Assembly: GCA_944327405.1 (NCBI GenBank)
Contig: CALVHK010000021.1
Span: forward strand, 1-13,141
Origin: an uncultured Bacilli bacterium
GTDB taxonomy: Bacteria > Bacillota_I > Bacilli_A > RF39 > UBA660
Direction of reading: 5' to 3'
Length of the DNA stretch: 13,141 nucleotides
The notes under the pieces are model-generated. The model ran no database searches. It worked only from the letters and a program-made list of their open reading frames with translations, and was not told where the DNA came from. Every line of letters starts with the position of its first letter. Position 1 is the first letter of the stretch. Positions 1 through 5,633 of the stretch are shown here, piece by piece. The position numbers were made by a program, and so were the translations under genes.

Positions 1-831
1 GGAGCTGCAAGACCATACCATACAGGCTTGCAGGATGCTTACCTAGTATATGAAATTGTTGTGGAAGGTGGCATTACGAGGTATCTTGCTTTATTTAAAG
101 ATAAAACCAATGAAGTCGTAGGAAACGTTCGTAGTGCTAGACATTATTATATTGATTATGTTCTTGAAAATGATGCTTACTACGTTCACTGGGGATGGAG
201 CCCACAAGCGCAAAGTGATATATCTAGTTTAGATATTGATAATTTAAATGGCCTAACTTATGGTTCGCCCTATTTCTTTAGACAAAATATTAGTGGTGTA
301 AGCACGGAACATCGAGCATTCACCAATTTAAGTGAGTTAGCTAATTTAGTGAATCGTCTTGGCTATCGTACTGAGACGAACAAGGATTTATTGCTAAACT
401 ACAGTGCAACATCCGTTACTTTACCTGATGATGCGACTGATGCTACAGAAATTGATGTAAAATACTCAAGCAGTTCGACAACGAATTACGTATATGATAG
501 TGAAGCTAAAGTATATAAGCAATATGTGAATGATAAAGAACATACAGATTATGAAACAAAAGAACAATACACAGTAAAAAATATCATCATCTACCAAGTT
601 GGAAATACAACTATTGCCGGTGATGATAAAGGCCGTCAAGACTTAGATAACATCGGTAGTGGAGAAGGATACTTTATAACGGAAGGGAAATTTATACCTA
701 TTACTTGGGAAAAAGATTCAAGATCTAGTCAAACCGTTTACCGTTATGAAAACGGTGATGAAATAACCGTAAATGATGGAAATACATGGATACATATTGT
801 TCCCAAAAGTGGAAATATAAGTATTTCCTAA
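1..831 (+). CDS. DUF3048 (YerB-like) domain protein, 5' end outside the window
   Basis: The reading frame is open from the first base, so the TTG at 28 is only an internal codon and the true start lies upstream. The visible 276 residues match the DUF3048 family, whose Bacillus member is the lipoprotein YerB. The family pattern is clear at the left edge: GARPYHTGL, then LVYEIVVEGGITRYLALF, then VVGNVRSARHYYIDY, then a YYVHWGWSPQAQ stretch. The C-terminal part (GSGEGYFITEGKFIPITW, then YRYENGDEITVNDGNTWI) matches the family's C-terminal domain. The family is thought to be extracytoplasmic. Its molecular role is not established, and the signal peptide or lipobox would lie outside the window. The stop is TAA. 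A small membrane-protein gene follows after 33 bases with no terminator between, so the two are probably co-transcribed. Confidence 0.88.
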   Translation, partial: GAARPYHTGLQDAYLVYEIVVEGGITRYLALFKDKTNEVVGNVRSARHYYIDYVLENDAYYVHWGWSPQAQSDISSLDIDNLNGLTYGSPYFFRQNISGVSTEHRAFTNLSELANLVNRLGYRTETNKDLLLNYSATSVTLPDDATDATEIDVKYSSSSTTNYVYDSEAKVYKQYVNDKEHTDYETKEQYTVKNIIIYQVGNTTIAGDDKGRQDLDNIGSGEGYFITEGKFIPITWEKDSRSSQTVYRYENGDEITVNDGNTWIHIVPKSGNISIS

Positions 832-864
832 AGCTTATGCATAAAATAAAATTAGGAGGTTCTA

Positions 865-1107
865 ATGAATACATTAATTGATTTTCTCTTAAACAATTAT
901 ATTTGGTTTTTAGTAATTTCGCTAATTTTAATTTTTGCTTTGATTGGTTACTTAGTGGATGCAACAACAAATAAAGAAAAAGACAAAAAGAAAGTAACGC
1001 CAATCGTACCAATAAAAGAAGAAAAAAAGGTTAAAGTTCATCCATCGGTAGCAGTATACACCAATGATGAATTTGATGACCCTTTAATCAAGGATAAAAA
1101 TGCTTAA
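865..1107 (+). CDS. Small single-pass membrane protein, unknown function
   Basis: This is an 80-residue protein with AGGAGG at 855-860, a good distance from the ATG. Residues about 12-31 form one strongly hydrophobic membrane helix (YIWFLVISLILIFALIGYLV). A very lysine-rich stretch follows (residues 37-58), then an acidic tail ending EFDDPLIKDKNA. By the positive-inside rule the charged tail is probably cytoplasmic. I do not recognise a family. It sits 33 bases after the DUF3048 gene and ends in a bidirectional terminator, so it is likely the last gene of that operon. The strong Shine-Dalgarno and the clean membrane-plus-tail layout support it being real. Confidence 0.7.
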   Translation: MNTLIDFLLNNYIWFLVISLILIFALIGYLVDATTNKEKDKKKVTPIVPIKEEKKVKVHPSVAVYTNDEFDDPLIKDKNA

Positions 1108-1119
1108 CGGCATTTTTTT
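1096..1119. terminator. Bidirectional intrinsic terminator
   Basis: Stem AAAAATGC (1096-1103) pairs with GCATTTTT (1110-1117) around a 6-base loop. A T run follows on the plus strand, and the A run gives a T run on the minus strand. It serves the converging genes on both sides. The TAA stop of the plus gene (1105-1107) lies in its loop, and the minus gene ends at 1118. Confidence 0.8.
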
Positions 1120-1531
1120 AAGCTAAATAAAAAGTTTTAACTAAGCTCTTTAAGTGCATTAAAATGCTTTCCATTTGATTATACCAAGCTTCTAAATAAT
1201 TTAAATAAAGTGGATTAGTAAAAAAGAATTTTGCATCATAAACAAAATCTCTAAAGTCTTCCATCCATGATATAATAATAGCAAGATCATATTCTTGTTC
1301 TTCATCCAAAAAGTAATAAATCTGACAAGCTTGATCTAATATAAAAAGATCAGTCTGTAACAGCATAGCATCATAAACCAATTTTTTAGGATAATTAGTT
1401 AAAACATCTAAAAGATTAGTATAATAAAAAATATAATCAGGCTTTTCCATACATTTTTTTTGATAGTTAAGACAAATATCTAATAAAGATGCTTTTACAT
1501 CAAGATCAAAAACAGAATATATATTTTTCAT
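1118..1531 (-). CDS. J-domain-like protein with KPD in place of HPD
   Basis: This is a 137-residue soluble protein, rich in aromatic and acidic residues, with no signal peptide or membrane helix. The N-terminal 55 residues follow the DnaJ J-domain layout. IYSVFDLDVKAS occupies the 'YxxLGVxxxAS' position, helix II is LLDICLNYQKKCME, and LLDVLTNYPKKLVYDAML resembles the usual 'AYEVLSDPEKRxxYD' ending. The HPD tripeptide needed to stimulate DnaK is replaced by KPD (residues 30-32), and helix II is short. It may be a J-like protein unable to activate DnaK, or a chance resemblance. The remaining 80 residues match nothing I know. It is preceded by GGGAG and a TTTACA-17-TATAAT promoter and diverges from rubrerythrin. 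That it is a gene is fairly sure, but the family is an inference. Confidence 0.62.
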   Translation of the reverse strand: MKNIYSVFDLDVKASLLDICLNYQKKCMEKPDYIFYYTNLLDVLTNYPKKLVYDAMLLQTDLFILDQACQIYYFLDEEQEYDLAIIISWMEDFRDFVYDAKFFFTNPLYLNYLEAWYNQMESILMHLKSLVKTFYLA

Positions 1532-1556
1532 AAAAAATCTCCCAAATCTCGATAAT

Positions 1557-1585
1557 ATTATATCGAAACACTTTTTCTCTGTAAA
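1557..1585 (-). promoter_or_regulatory. Promoter of the J-like gene, with a palindrome over the -10
   Basis: Read on the minus strand, the -35 is TTTACA (1585-1580) and the -10 is TATAAT (1562-1557), with a 17-base spacer. A dyad TCGATA-N6-TATCGA (1549-1566) covers the -10, which is a typical position for a repressor site. Confidence 0.6.
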
Positions 1586-1600
1586 TAGCTTTTTATTTTA

Positions 1601-1629
1601 TTTACTTTTTAAAGGGAATTAGTTATAAT
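1601..1629 (+). promoter_or_regulatory. Rubrerythrin promoter
   Basis: The -35 is TTTACT (1601-1606) and the -10 is TATAAT (1624-1629), with a 17-base spacer. It is followed by the GGAGG at 1637-1641. No good PerR box is visible over it, although rubrerythrin is often under PerR control in anaerobes. Confidence 0.7.
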
Positions 1630-1649
1630 ATTAAACGGAGGTAATGAAT

Positions 1650-2189
1650 ATGGAACTAAAAGGTTCAAGAACAGAAGCTAACTTAATGGCTGCCTTTGCT
1701 GGTGAATCACAAGCAAGAAATAAATATACTTACTATGCATCACAAGCAAAGAAAGATGGATACGAACAAATCGCAGCTATATTTGAAGAAACTGCTAATA
1801 ACGAAAAAGAACATGCAAAAATGTGGTTCAAAGAATTACATGGAGGTAAAATTCCGGATACTTTAACAAATTTACATGATGCTGCTGAAGGTGAAAACTA
1901 TGAATGGACAGAAATGTATAAAGAATTCGCTGAAGTAGCTCGTGAAGAAGGATTTGACCGTATAGCTAATCTTTTCGAAGGTGTAGCAGCTATAGAAAAA
2001 CATCACGAAGAAAGATACTTAAAATTAGTTGGTAACATTGATGACCATCTAGTATTTGAACGTGGTGAAGAAGTAGTATGGATTTGCCGTAACTGTGGAC
2101 ATATTTATGTTGGTAAGGAAGCTCCAAAAGTATGCCCAGTATGTGCTCATCCTCAAAGTTTTATGGAACTTAAAGCAGAGAACTATTAA
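1650..2189 (+). CDS. rbr: Rubrerythrin
   Basis: Rubrerythrin is a cytoplasmic diiron peroxidase that protects anaerobes by reducing hydrogen peroxide with electrons from rubredoxin or NADH systems. The start is taken at 1650, not the ATG at 1644. GGAGG (1637-1641) is 8 bases from 1650 but only 2 from 1644, and MELKGSRTEANL is the usual family start. The 179-residue length is normal. The ferritin-like four-helix part shows the iron ligand motifs AGESQARNKY (Glu19), EKEH (Glu52, His55) and EKHHE (Glu116, His119). The C-terminal rubredoxin-like domain has the CxxC pairs CRNC (146, 149) and CPVC (162, 165) for one iron. Nothing is missing. It has its own promoter and terminator, so it is probably a single-gene unit. 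Confidence 0.97.
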   Translation: MELKGSRTEANLMAAFAGESQARNKYTYYASQAKKDGYEQIAAIFEETANNEKEHAKMWFKELHGGKIPDTLTNLHDAAEGENYEWTEMYKEFAEVAREEGFDRIANLFEGVAAIEKHHEERYLKLVGNIDDHLVFERGEEVVWICRNCGHIYVGKEAPKVCPVCAHPQSFMELKAENY

Positions 2190-2204
2190 TGGTTCTCTTT
2201 TTTT
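2177..2204 (+). terminator. Intrinsic terminator of rubrerythrin
   Basis: AGAGAAC (2177-2183) pairs with GTTCTCT (2192-2198), followed by seven T. The stop codon (2187-2189) lies in the loop. Confidence 0.85.
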
Positions 2205-2212
2205 GGCAATTG

Positions 2213-2221
2213 TGTTAAAAT
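2213..2221 (+). promoter_or_regulatory. Extended -10 promoter of the 2246 gene
   Basis: TGTTAAAAT fits the extended -10 pattern TGnTAnAAT. No good -35 is visible, and the upstream bases are the rubrerythrin terminator. Confidence 0.4.
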
Positions 2222-2245
2222 AAAAAATAAGAAGAGGGTGAGGTT

Positions 2246-3253
2246 ATGAATCAAGATATCCTAAACTTAGCACTAGCTTCCTTACCAAGAGAATTATTAC
2301 AAGATTTCATATTCCAAAATATTTGTGAGGCAATTCCCTTAAATTTTAAAACTTGTAAAAAAATAGAAATCAGAAAGCACATCTATGATATATATAGACA
2401 AATTGATTCTAAAATTAGCAACTATTTTAGTGGGTCAAAAACAAAAGATAAAATACTAGATATCATGTTTAGTTATCAAGATTTCTTATTGTTTCTGAGT
2501 ATAGAAAAGAAAAATGATAATTATATTTTAAAACTCAAGAAAACAAACGGAAAACATATAACCCTTTTAACATTTTTAAAAACGAAAGAAGAGATCAAAG
2601 TAACAACTGTAACTCAAACATTATCAGTTGGTCTAATTAGAGATTATCAAATTAGTATTTATTACTACGACTTAAATTATAAACGAATAAAAAAAGATGT
2701 GGCACACCAAGAAGAACTAAAAGAGTTTGGCAAGCATTTTTATCTAGATCCCGCATTAGCGCCTTATTTTTATTCTAACTTTAAAAAATATCTAGTACCC
2801 CTAAATAAAATGCGACTATTAAGTGAAATGGAGTTAGATGATGCCACAAGACCAATATATGAATATTACACATTTACAGAGCCAATGAGTCGATCAGAAT
2901 TTCTAGATATGTTATGTAATTGTAATGATGGTAAATTAGATTTAGAGAAACTAAAAGCAGAATTACATAATAATATAGAAGGTGAAACACTTGTTATATC
3001 AAATTGCTTCTTTGAACTTTTACTAAAGTACGTTAGTGGTTATACTGCAGGAGTAATTAGTACAAAAGGAATCATTTTATCAAAAGAAAAAGAAGACTTT
3101 ACAATGCATCATATTACCATATCAAATGATTTAATAAGATTTGATAATGAACTATTAACCAAAGAACAAGCATTAGACGTATTCCATCTAAGTCCTAAAA
3201 ATGAAGAAAATGCGTCTTTACAAGCCTTCTTTAATATTAGTAAAATGAGATAA
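2246..3253 (+). CDS. Unknown 335-residue protein, paralogue of the 5687 gene
   Basis: This is a soluble protein with no signal peptide or membrane helix, charged and rich in Lys, Asn, Tyr and Phe. I do not recognise a family. It is clearly related to the protein at 5687-6742. Both start with LP then eight residues then (I/V)F(Q/E)NI. Both have FY followed by a Y.xNFKKY..xLN.xR block in the middle (residues about 170-190), and both have a (V/I)(M/I)SN motif. Both end with KG(I/V)I, ND, an LT/IT-E segment, PxN and L.xFFN(I/L). There is no obvious catalytic motif. GAGGGTG sits just upstream of the ATG, and an extended -10 lies at 2213-2221. The next feature downstream is the structured region at 3254-3616. 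The gene is certain, but its function is unknown. Confidence 0.8.
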   Translation: MNQDILNLALASLPRELLQDFIFQNICEAIPLNFKTCKKIEIRKHIYDIYRQIDSKISNYFSGSKTKDKILDIMFSYQDFLLFLSIEKKNDNYILKLKKTNGKHITLLTFLKTKEEIKVTTVTQTLSVGLIRDYQISIYYYDLNYKRIKKDVAHQEELKEFGKHFYLDPALAPYFYSNFKKYLVPLNKMRLLSEMELDDATRPIYEYYTFTEPMSRSEFLDMLCNCNDGKLDLEKLKAELHNNIEGETLVISNCFFELLLKYVSGYTAGVISTKGIILSKEKEDFTMHHITISNDLIRFDNELLTKEQALDVFHLSPKNEENASLQAFFNISKMR

Positions 3254-3259
3254 AAGGTC

Positions 3260-3288
3260 TTGTATTTATCATAAAAATATTATATACT
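3260..3288 (+). promoter_or_regulatory. Candidate plus-strand promoter for a very short RNA
   Basis: TTGTAT (3260-3265) and TATACT (3283-3288) are 17 bases apart. The predicted start near 3295 falls on the first base of a hairpin (GTAG.GCA / TGCCTAC) that is followed at once by five T. Transcription from here would therefore give an RNA of roughly 33 bases, antisense to the 3' end of the minus-strand transcript. In such AT-rich DNA a chance match is possible. Confidence 0.4.
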
Positions 3289-3327
3289 AAAAATGTAGAG
3301 CATTAGGAAACGACGTGCCTACTTTTT
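3289..3327. terminator. Bidirectional terminator at the end of the small minus-strand locus
   Basis: GTAG-A-GCA (3295-3302) pairs with TGCCTAC (3316-3322) with one bulged base. Five T follow on the plus strand (3323-3327). Five A (3289-3293) give the T run on the minus strand. It overlaps the left arm of the 11-bp inverted repeat, so terminator formation and end-to-end pairing of the transcript exclude each other. Confidence 0.5.
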
Positions 3328-3438
3328 GTGGAAATAGACATGGACGTCTACGTTGTTAATTACAATGATGACCGTCGATGTCTTATTATTTGGTTTAAAA
3401 AACCGCATAATAGAAGAAAAAATTGCTTTCATCTTCAT
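3319..3438 (-). CDS. Candidate 39-residue micropeptide in a structured transcript
   Basis: This short minus-strand ORF starts MKMKAIFSSIMRFFKPNNK and ends in HKK, then TAG. It has basic ends and a central beta-like hydrophobic run (TVIIVINNVDVHVYF, residues 22-36). It is not long enough or hydrophobic enough for a clear membrane helix. A strong Shine-Dalgarno, GGAAGGAG, sits 4 bases before the ATG at 3438 and 10 before a second in-frame ATG at 3432. Upstream are a TTGATT-17-CATAAT promoter and a leader able to mask the Shine-Dalgarno. Downstream is an intrinsic terminator. These signals together argue for expression. I recognise no family. A toxin of a type I system, a leader peptide, or a non-coding RNA with a chance ORF are all open. 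Confidence 0.42.
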   Translation of the reverse strand: MKMKAIFSSIMRFFKPNNKTSTVIIVINNVDVHVYFHKK

Positions 3439-3491
3439 AAGGCTCCTTCCTAGTCAACCTAACCCCCTAAGGAAGTAAGCAACAGTAGGAA
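3423..3491 (-). promoter_or_regulatory. Leader with two alternative Shine-Dalgarno-masking pairings
   Basis: On the minus strand, GGAAG of the Shine-Dalgarno (3450-3446) can pair with CTTCC (3475-3471). An outer stem TTGCTT (3482-3477) with AAGCAA (3428-3423) then closes over the start codons. Alternatively TTCCTA (3491-3486) can pair with TAGGAA (3452-3447). The two pairings use the same Shine-Dalgarno bases and cannot form together. This is a switch-like layout inferred by eye. Confidence 0.45.
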
Positions 3492-3534
3492 AAGAAAAAC
3501 ACTTATAGACATCCGTCCTAATGCTCGAGTTAAT

Positions 3535-3563
3535 ATTATGAAGGATAATGCTTTAAAAATCAA
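3535..3563 (-). promoter_or_regulatory. Candidate promoter of the small minus-strand locus
   Basis: On the minus strand, TTGATT (3563-3558) and CATAAT (3540-3535) are 17 bases apart. The expected start, near 3528, lies at the edge of the 11-bp inverted repeat. Confidence 0.5.
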
Positions 3564-3572
3564 GAAAAAGCG

Positions 3573-3601
3573 TTCGACAAATTCCGACAGGAAATTCGAC
3601 A
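3573..3601 (-). promoter_or_regulatory. Three phased TGTCG(G)AA boxes upstream of the promoter
   Basis: On the minus strand, TGTCGAA (3601-3595), TGTCGGAA (3589-3582) and TGTCGAA (3579-3573) begin 12 and 10 bases apart, about one helical turn each, on one face. The last ends 9 bases before the -35. The core equals the Spo0A '0A box' TGTCGAA. Nothing else in the window says the organism sporulates, so the binding protein is unknown. Confidence 0.5.
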
Positions 3602-3604
3602 TAG

Positions 3605-3635
3605 AAAAAAGCCCAATTACTTCAAGCTTTTGGGC
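3605..3635 (-). terminator. Intrinsic terminator of the double-XRE gene
   Basis: On the minus strand, GCCCAA (3635-3630) pairs with TTGGGC (3616-3611), then six T (3610-3605). The stop codon (3619-3617) lies in the loop. Confidence 0.8.
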
Positions 3636-4069
3636 CCGTTAATTTTTCCAAGTAAATAATCAGCACTTACATGATATTTGAGACAGATCGTATAAAGAAA
3701 AGGAGTAGCAATTAAATTACGTCCTTTCTCATTAAAGGCGATAGAAGAAAATGTTGTATTTAAAATACTAGCAAGTTTAACTTGAGTAAGTTTATGTTCT
3801 TTCCGAAACTCTTTTAATCTTTTACCAGCTTCAATTTTGTCTACATCACGAACATCAGCATATTGCAAAACATCAGTTAATCCAAGTAAATAATCAATAG
3901 AAACATCAAAATAATTACTAAGAGTAACAAGATGTTTGATAGGGATAATGCTAGTTTGCAATTCGTAATCTTTATAAGTGCTTCTGTTTATCTTTAATAT
4001 ATCTGCTAAATCTTTTTGGGTTAATTCTTTACTCAACCTAAGTTCCAATAGCCTATCGTTATAATTCAT
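3617..4069 (-). CDS. Transcription regulator with two tandem XRE helix-turn-helix domains
   Basis: This is a cytoplasmic DNA-binding protein of 150 residues made almost wholly of two Cro/CI-type domains. The first, residues about 5-64, has RLLELRLSKELTQKDLADIL and ends FDVSIDYLLGLTD. The second, residues about 81-141, has RLKEFRKEHKLTQVKLASIL and ends YHVSADYLLGK. The linker is short and there is no ligand domain, so one chain may bind a dyad or two sites. The start is put at the ATG at 4069. GGTGA lies 6 bases upstream, while the earlier GTG at 4078 is itself part of that ribosome-binding sequence. It diverges from a surface-protein gene. A dyad CATTAAAA-N12-TTTTAATG just upstream may be its own operator. 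Its targets are inferred only. Confidence 0.88.
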   Translation of the reverse strand: MNYNDRLLELRLSKELTQKDLADILKINRSTYKDYELQTSIIPIKHLVTLSNYFDVSIDYLLGLTDVLQYADVRDVDKIEAGKRLKEFRKEHKLTQVKLASILNTTFSSIAFNEKGRNLIATPFLYTICLKYHVSADYLLGKINGPKSLK

Positions 4070-4092
4070 AAAATTCACCGTTTATATTTTCT

Positions 4093-4120
4093 CATTAAAA
4101 TGGATTTAAAAGTTTTAATG
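4093..4120. promoter_or_regulatory. Dyad upstream of the double-XRE gene
   Basis: CATTAAAA (4093-4100) and TTTTAATG (4113-4120) are perfect inverted 8-mers 12 bases apart, 24-51 bases upstream of the regulator's start. A convincing -35/-10 for the regulator could not be picked out here. The position suits an autoregulatory operator. Confidence 0.4.
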
Positions 4121-4141
4121 GCGAAAATTGTGTTATTTTCC

Positions 4142-4170
4142 TTGACTTTTTGTCTAGCTCTATATATAAT
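4142..4170 (+). promoter_or_regulatory. Strong promoter of the surface-protein gene
   Basis: TTGACT (4142-4147) and a perfect TATAAT (4165-4170) are 17 bases apart, giving a start near 4177 and a leader of about 80 bases. CTAGCT (4154-4159) and AGCTAG (4180-4185) form a dyad that flanks the -10. Confidence 0.8.
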
Positions 4171-4175
4171 TTATG

Positions 4176-4240
4176 TATAAGCTAGAAAACTATACATAGC
4201 ATAGCTTATAATTTTCAATGATTAAATGAAGCATAGCTTC
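4176..4240 (+). promoter_or_regulatory. Leader hairpins and AGCATAGCTT direct repeat
   Basis: TATAAGCTA (4176-4184) pairs perfectly with TAGCTTATA (4202-4210), followed by ATTTTC. AGCATAGCTT occurs at 4198-4207 and again at 4230-4239. The second copy sits inside a small hairpin GAAGC-ATA-GCTTC (4228-4240). They may be binding sites, or RNA structures affecting expression of the surface protein. Confidence 0.45.
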
Positions 4241-4258
4241 ACAGAAGGGAAAAGAGTT

Positions 4259-5632
4259 ATGAATTTTGAGGTATTAAAGAAAGATAATTTAAAAAAGTAC
4301 ATTATTATAGGAGTAGCAGTGGTATTGATCATAGCAGCATGCATTCTAACATTTACAAGAGCGAAATATCGTGTAACAAGCAGTGTTCCTCTAATTAATG
4401 GAACCGTAAATTATTCCATACCTGATTTAACGATAGTAACTATTTATGTAGATGGCGAGGAAGTAGAAGCTTTAGATGAAAGTGAAACTTACACCCTAGA
4501 TACTACCCAAAGTACCTGTACTTACAAAGATGGGACAACAATAGAAAATTTAACATTAAACTATGATAGTGATACAAAAGCTTTTAGTATTACACCATTT
4601 ACAACAAAAGGGACAGAATGTACCTTATATTTTAATAGTGCTCCAGCAATAACTAGTGCATCTCTAGCTTATAATGCAACGACAGTAAATAACACATCAA
4701 ATCCAAACTTAACAGTCGATGCGGAATATGAAAGTATTACCTATTCCATAACTTCAGGAAGTAGTTATGCAAGTATTAATAGCGAAACAGGAGTAGTAAC
4801 GGGTAGAGCAAATGGAACAGCGATAGTTCAAGCGTCAATCACAGACAAAAGAGGAAACAATATTATAGCAACAAGTCCAGTCCAAATAGGAAGTGTAAAT
4901 AATACAAATAGGTATGTTTGGAATAGATATGGCACTTCAGTGTCTGTGACTAAATCAAGCACTCCTACAACTGTTCGCAGCTCTTATGGTTCAAGTTCAA
5001 GCACTCTTTCTGCTACTTATTATACATATTCGGTATCAAATGGAGAAATAATCACAACTCCAACAAATATAACTCTTAGAATAGGAGATGAATATTACTT
5101 ACCAGAAGGAGCAATCGTTAGTTTCTCTCAAGGTACTTATGTTTCGGATGGCACTTCGTCTCAGCTTGGAGTAGAAGTTATGCCATTATGGAGTAATCCT
5201 TATGTTGTAGCAGCCTATAGTGTTTATAGTGTTACAGGTACTTCGATCGTAAAGGGAAGCAAAAATGCGACAGTATCAAGTTCATCCAATTCAGCTTATC
5301 CAACAGACGCTATATCTGGATCATATTGGTACACTTATCAAGGAAGTGACATCATTGATCCCAATAGTGTAACACTTTCTTTATCAGGATCAAACGTTAC
5401 TGCAACAGTTAATGCACGTTCCAATACCTATGGTGGCTCTATAAGCTATCAATACCAGTACAGTATAGATGGAGGATCATCTTGGACTACAGCAGCTACT
5501 ACTAGTAGCACATCTTACAACATATCAATACCATCTAATGCGAAATCCATGATTGTAAGAGTAAGGGCCCAAGATAATTACGGATTTACAAGTAGCACTT
5601 ACATTTATAGTAATGGTATTTCGATTATATAA
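4259..5632 (+). CDS. N-terminally anchored Ser/Thr-rich surface protein with a Big_2-like domain
   Basis: This is a 457-residue protein, probably displayed outside the cell. The start at 4259 has AGAAGGGA 8 bases upstream. The ATG at 4226 lies inside the leader hairpin region and has no such signal. A short charged N-terminus (KKDNLKKY) precedes a membrane segment at residues 14-33. Residues 40-125 form an extracellular segment with Cys87 and Cys121, which could form a disulfide. Residues about 130-215 resemble a bacterial Ig-like group 2 domain (YSITSGSSYASINSETGVVT, then GTAIVQASITD). The rest is Ser/Thr/Tyr-rich, and the last 70 residues (YQYSIDGGSSWTTAATTSST, then SMIVRVRAQD) resemble a fibronectin-type repeat. 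There is no LPXTG or lipobox. Similar N-termini are common in gut Bacillota surface proteins, by recollection. A role in adhesion is inference. Confidence 0.75.
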   Translation: MNFEVLKKDNLKKYIIIGVAVVLIIAACILTFTRAKYRVTSSVPLINGTVNYSIPDLTIVTIYVDGEEVEALDESETYTLDTTQSTCTYKDGTTIENLTLNYDSDTKAFSITPFTTKGTECTLYFNSAPAITSASLAYNATTVNNTSNPNLTVDAEYESITYSITSGSSYASINSETGVVTGRANGTAIVQASITDKRGNNIIATSPVQIGSVNNTNRYVWNRYGTSVSVTKSSTPTTVRSSYGSSSSTLSATYYTYSVSNGEIITTPTNITLRIGDEYYLPEGAIVSFSQGTYVSDGTSSQLGVEVMPLWSNPYVVAAYSVYSVTGTSIVKGSKNATVSSSSNSAYPTDAISGSYWYTYQGSDIIDPNSVTLSLSGSNVTATVNARSNTYGGSISYQYQYSIDGGSSWTTAATTSSTSYNISIPSNAKSMIVRVRAQDNYGFTSSTYIYSNGISII

Positions 5633-5633
5633 C

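Larger units (their letters stand above)
3298..3526. repeat. 11-bp perfect inverted repeat bounding the small locus
   Basis: GAGCATTAGGA (3298-3308) and TCCTAATGCTC (3516-3526) are perfect inverted copies with 207 bases between. In RNA they would pair the 5' and 3' ends of a transcript made from either strand. The predicted start sites of both candidate promoters fall at the outer edge of an arm. I see no clear target-site duplication outside the arms, so a MITE is less likely though not excluded. Confidence 0.75.

Noticed and set aside
725..1012. 95-residue minus-strand reading frame
   Set aside because: It is the shadow of the DUF3048 and small membrane-protein genes, with no ribosome site.
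1624..1638. PerR box over the rubrerythrin promoter
   Set aside because: Only the first half (TTATAAT) fits. The second half does not.
3295..3528. A 235-base plus-strand non-coding RNA closed by the 11-bp repeat (6S, SRP or raiA-like)
   Set aside because: A terminator hairpin with five T follows the plus promoter at once, so a long plus RNA is unlikely. No sequence hallmark of 6S, SRP, tmRNA or RNase P RNA was found. The region around 3451-3485 only vaguely recalls the SRP loop.
3573..3601. CRISPR-like or phage attachment repeats
   Set aside because: The units are only 7-8 bases with 3-5 base gaps. They fit protein-binding boxes rather than spacers or att sites.
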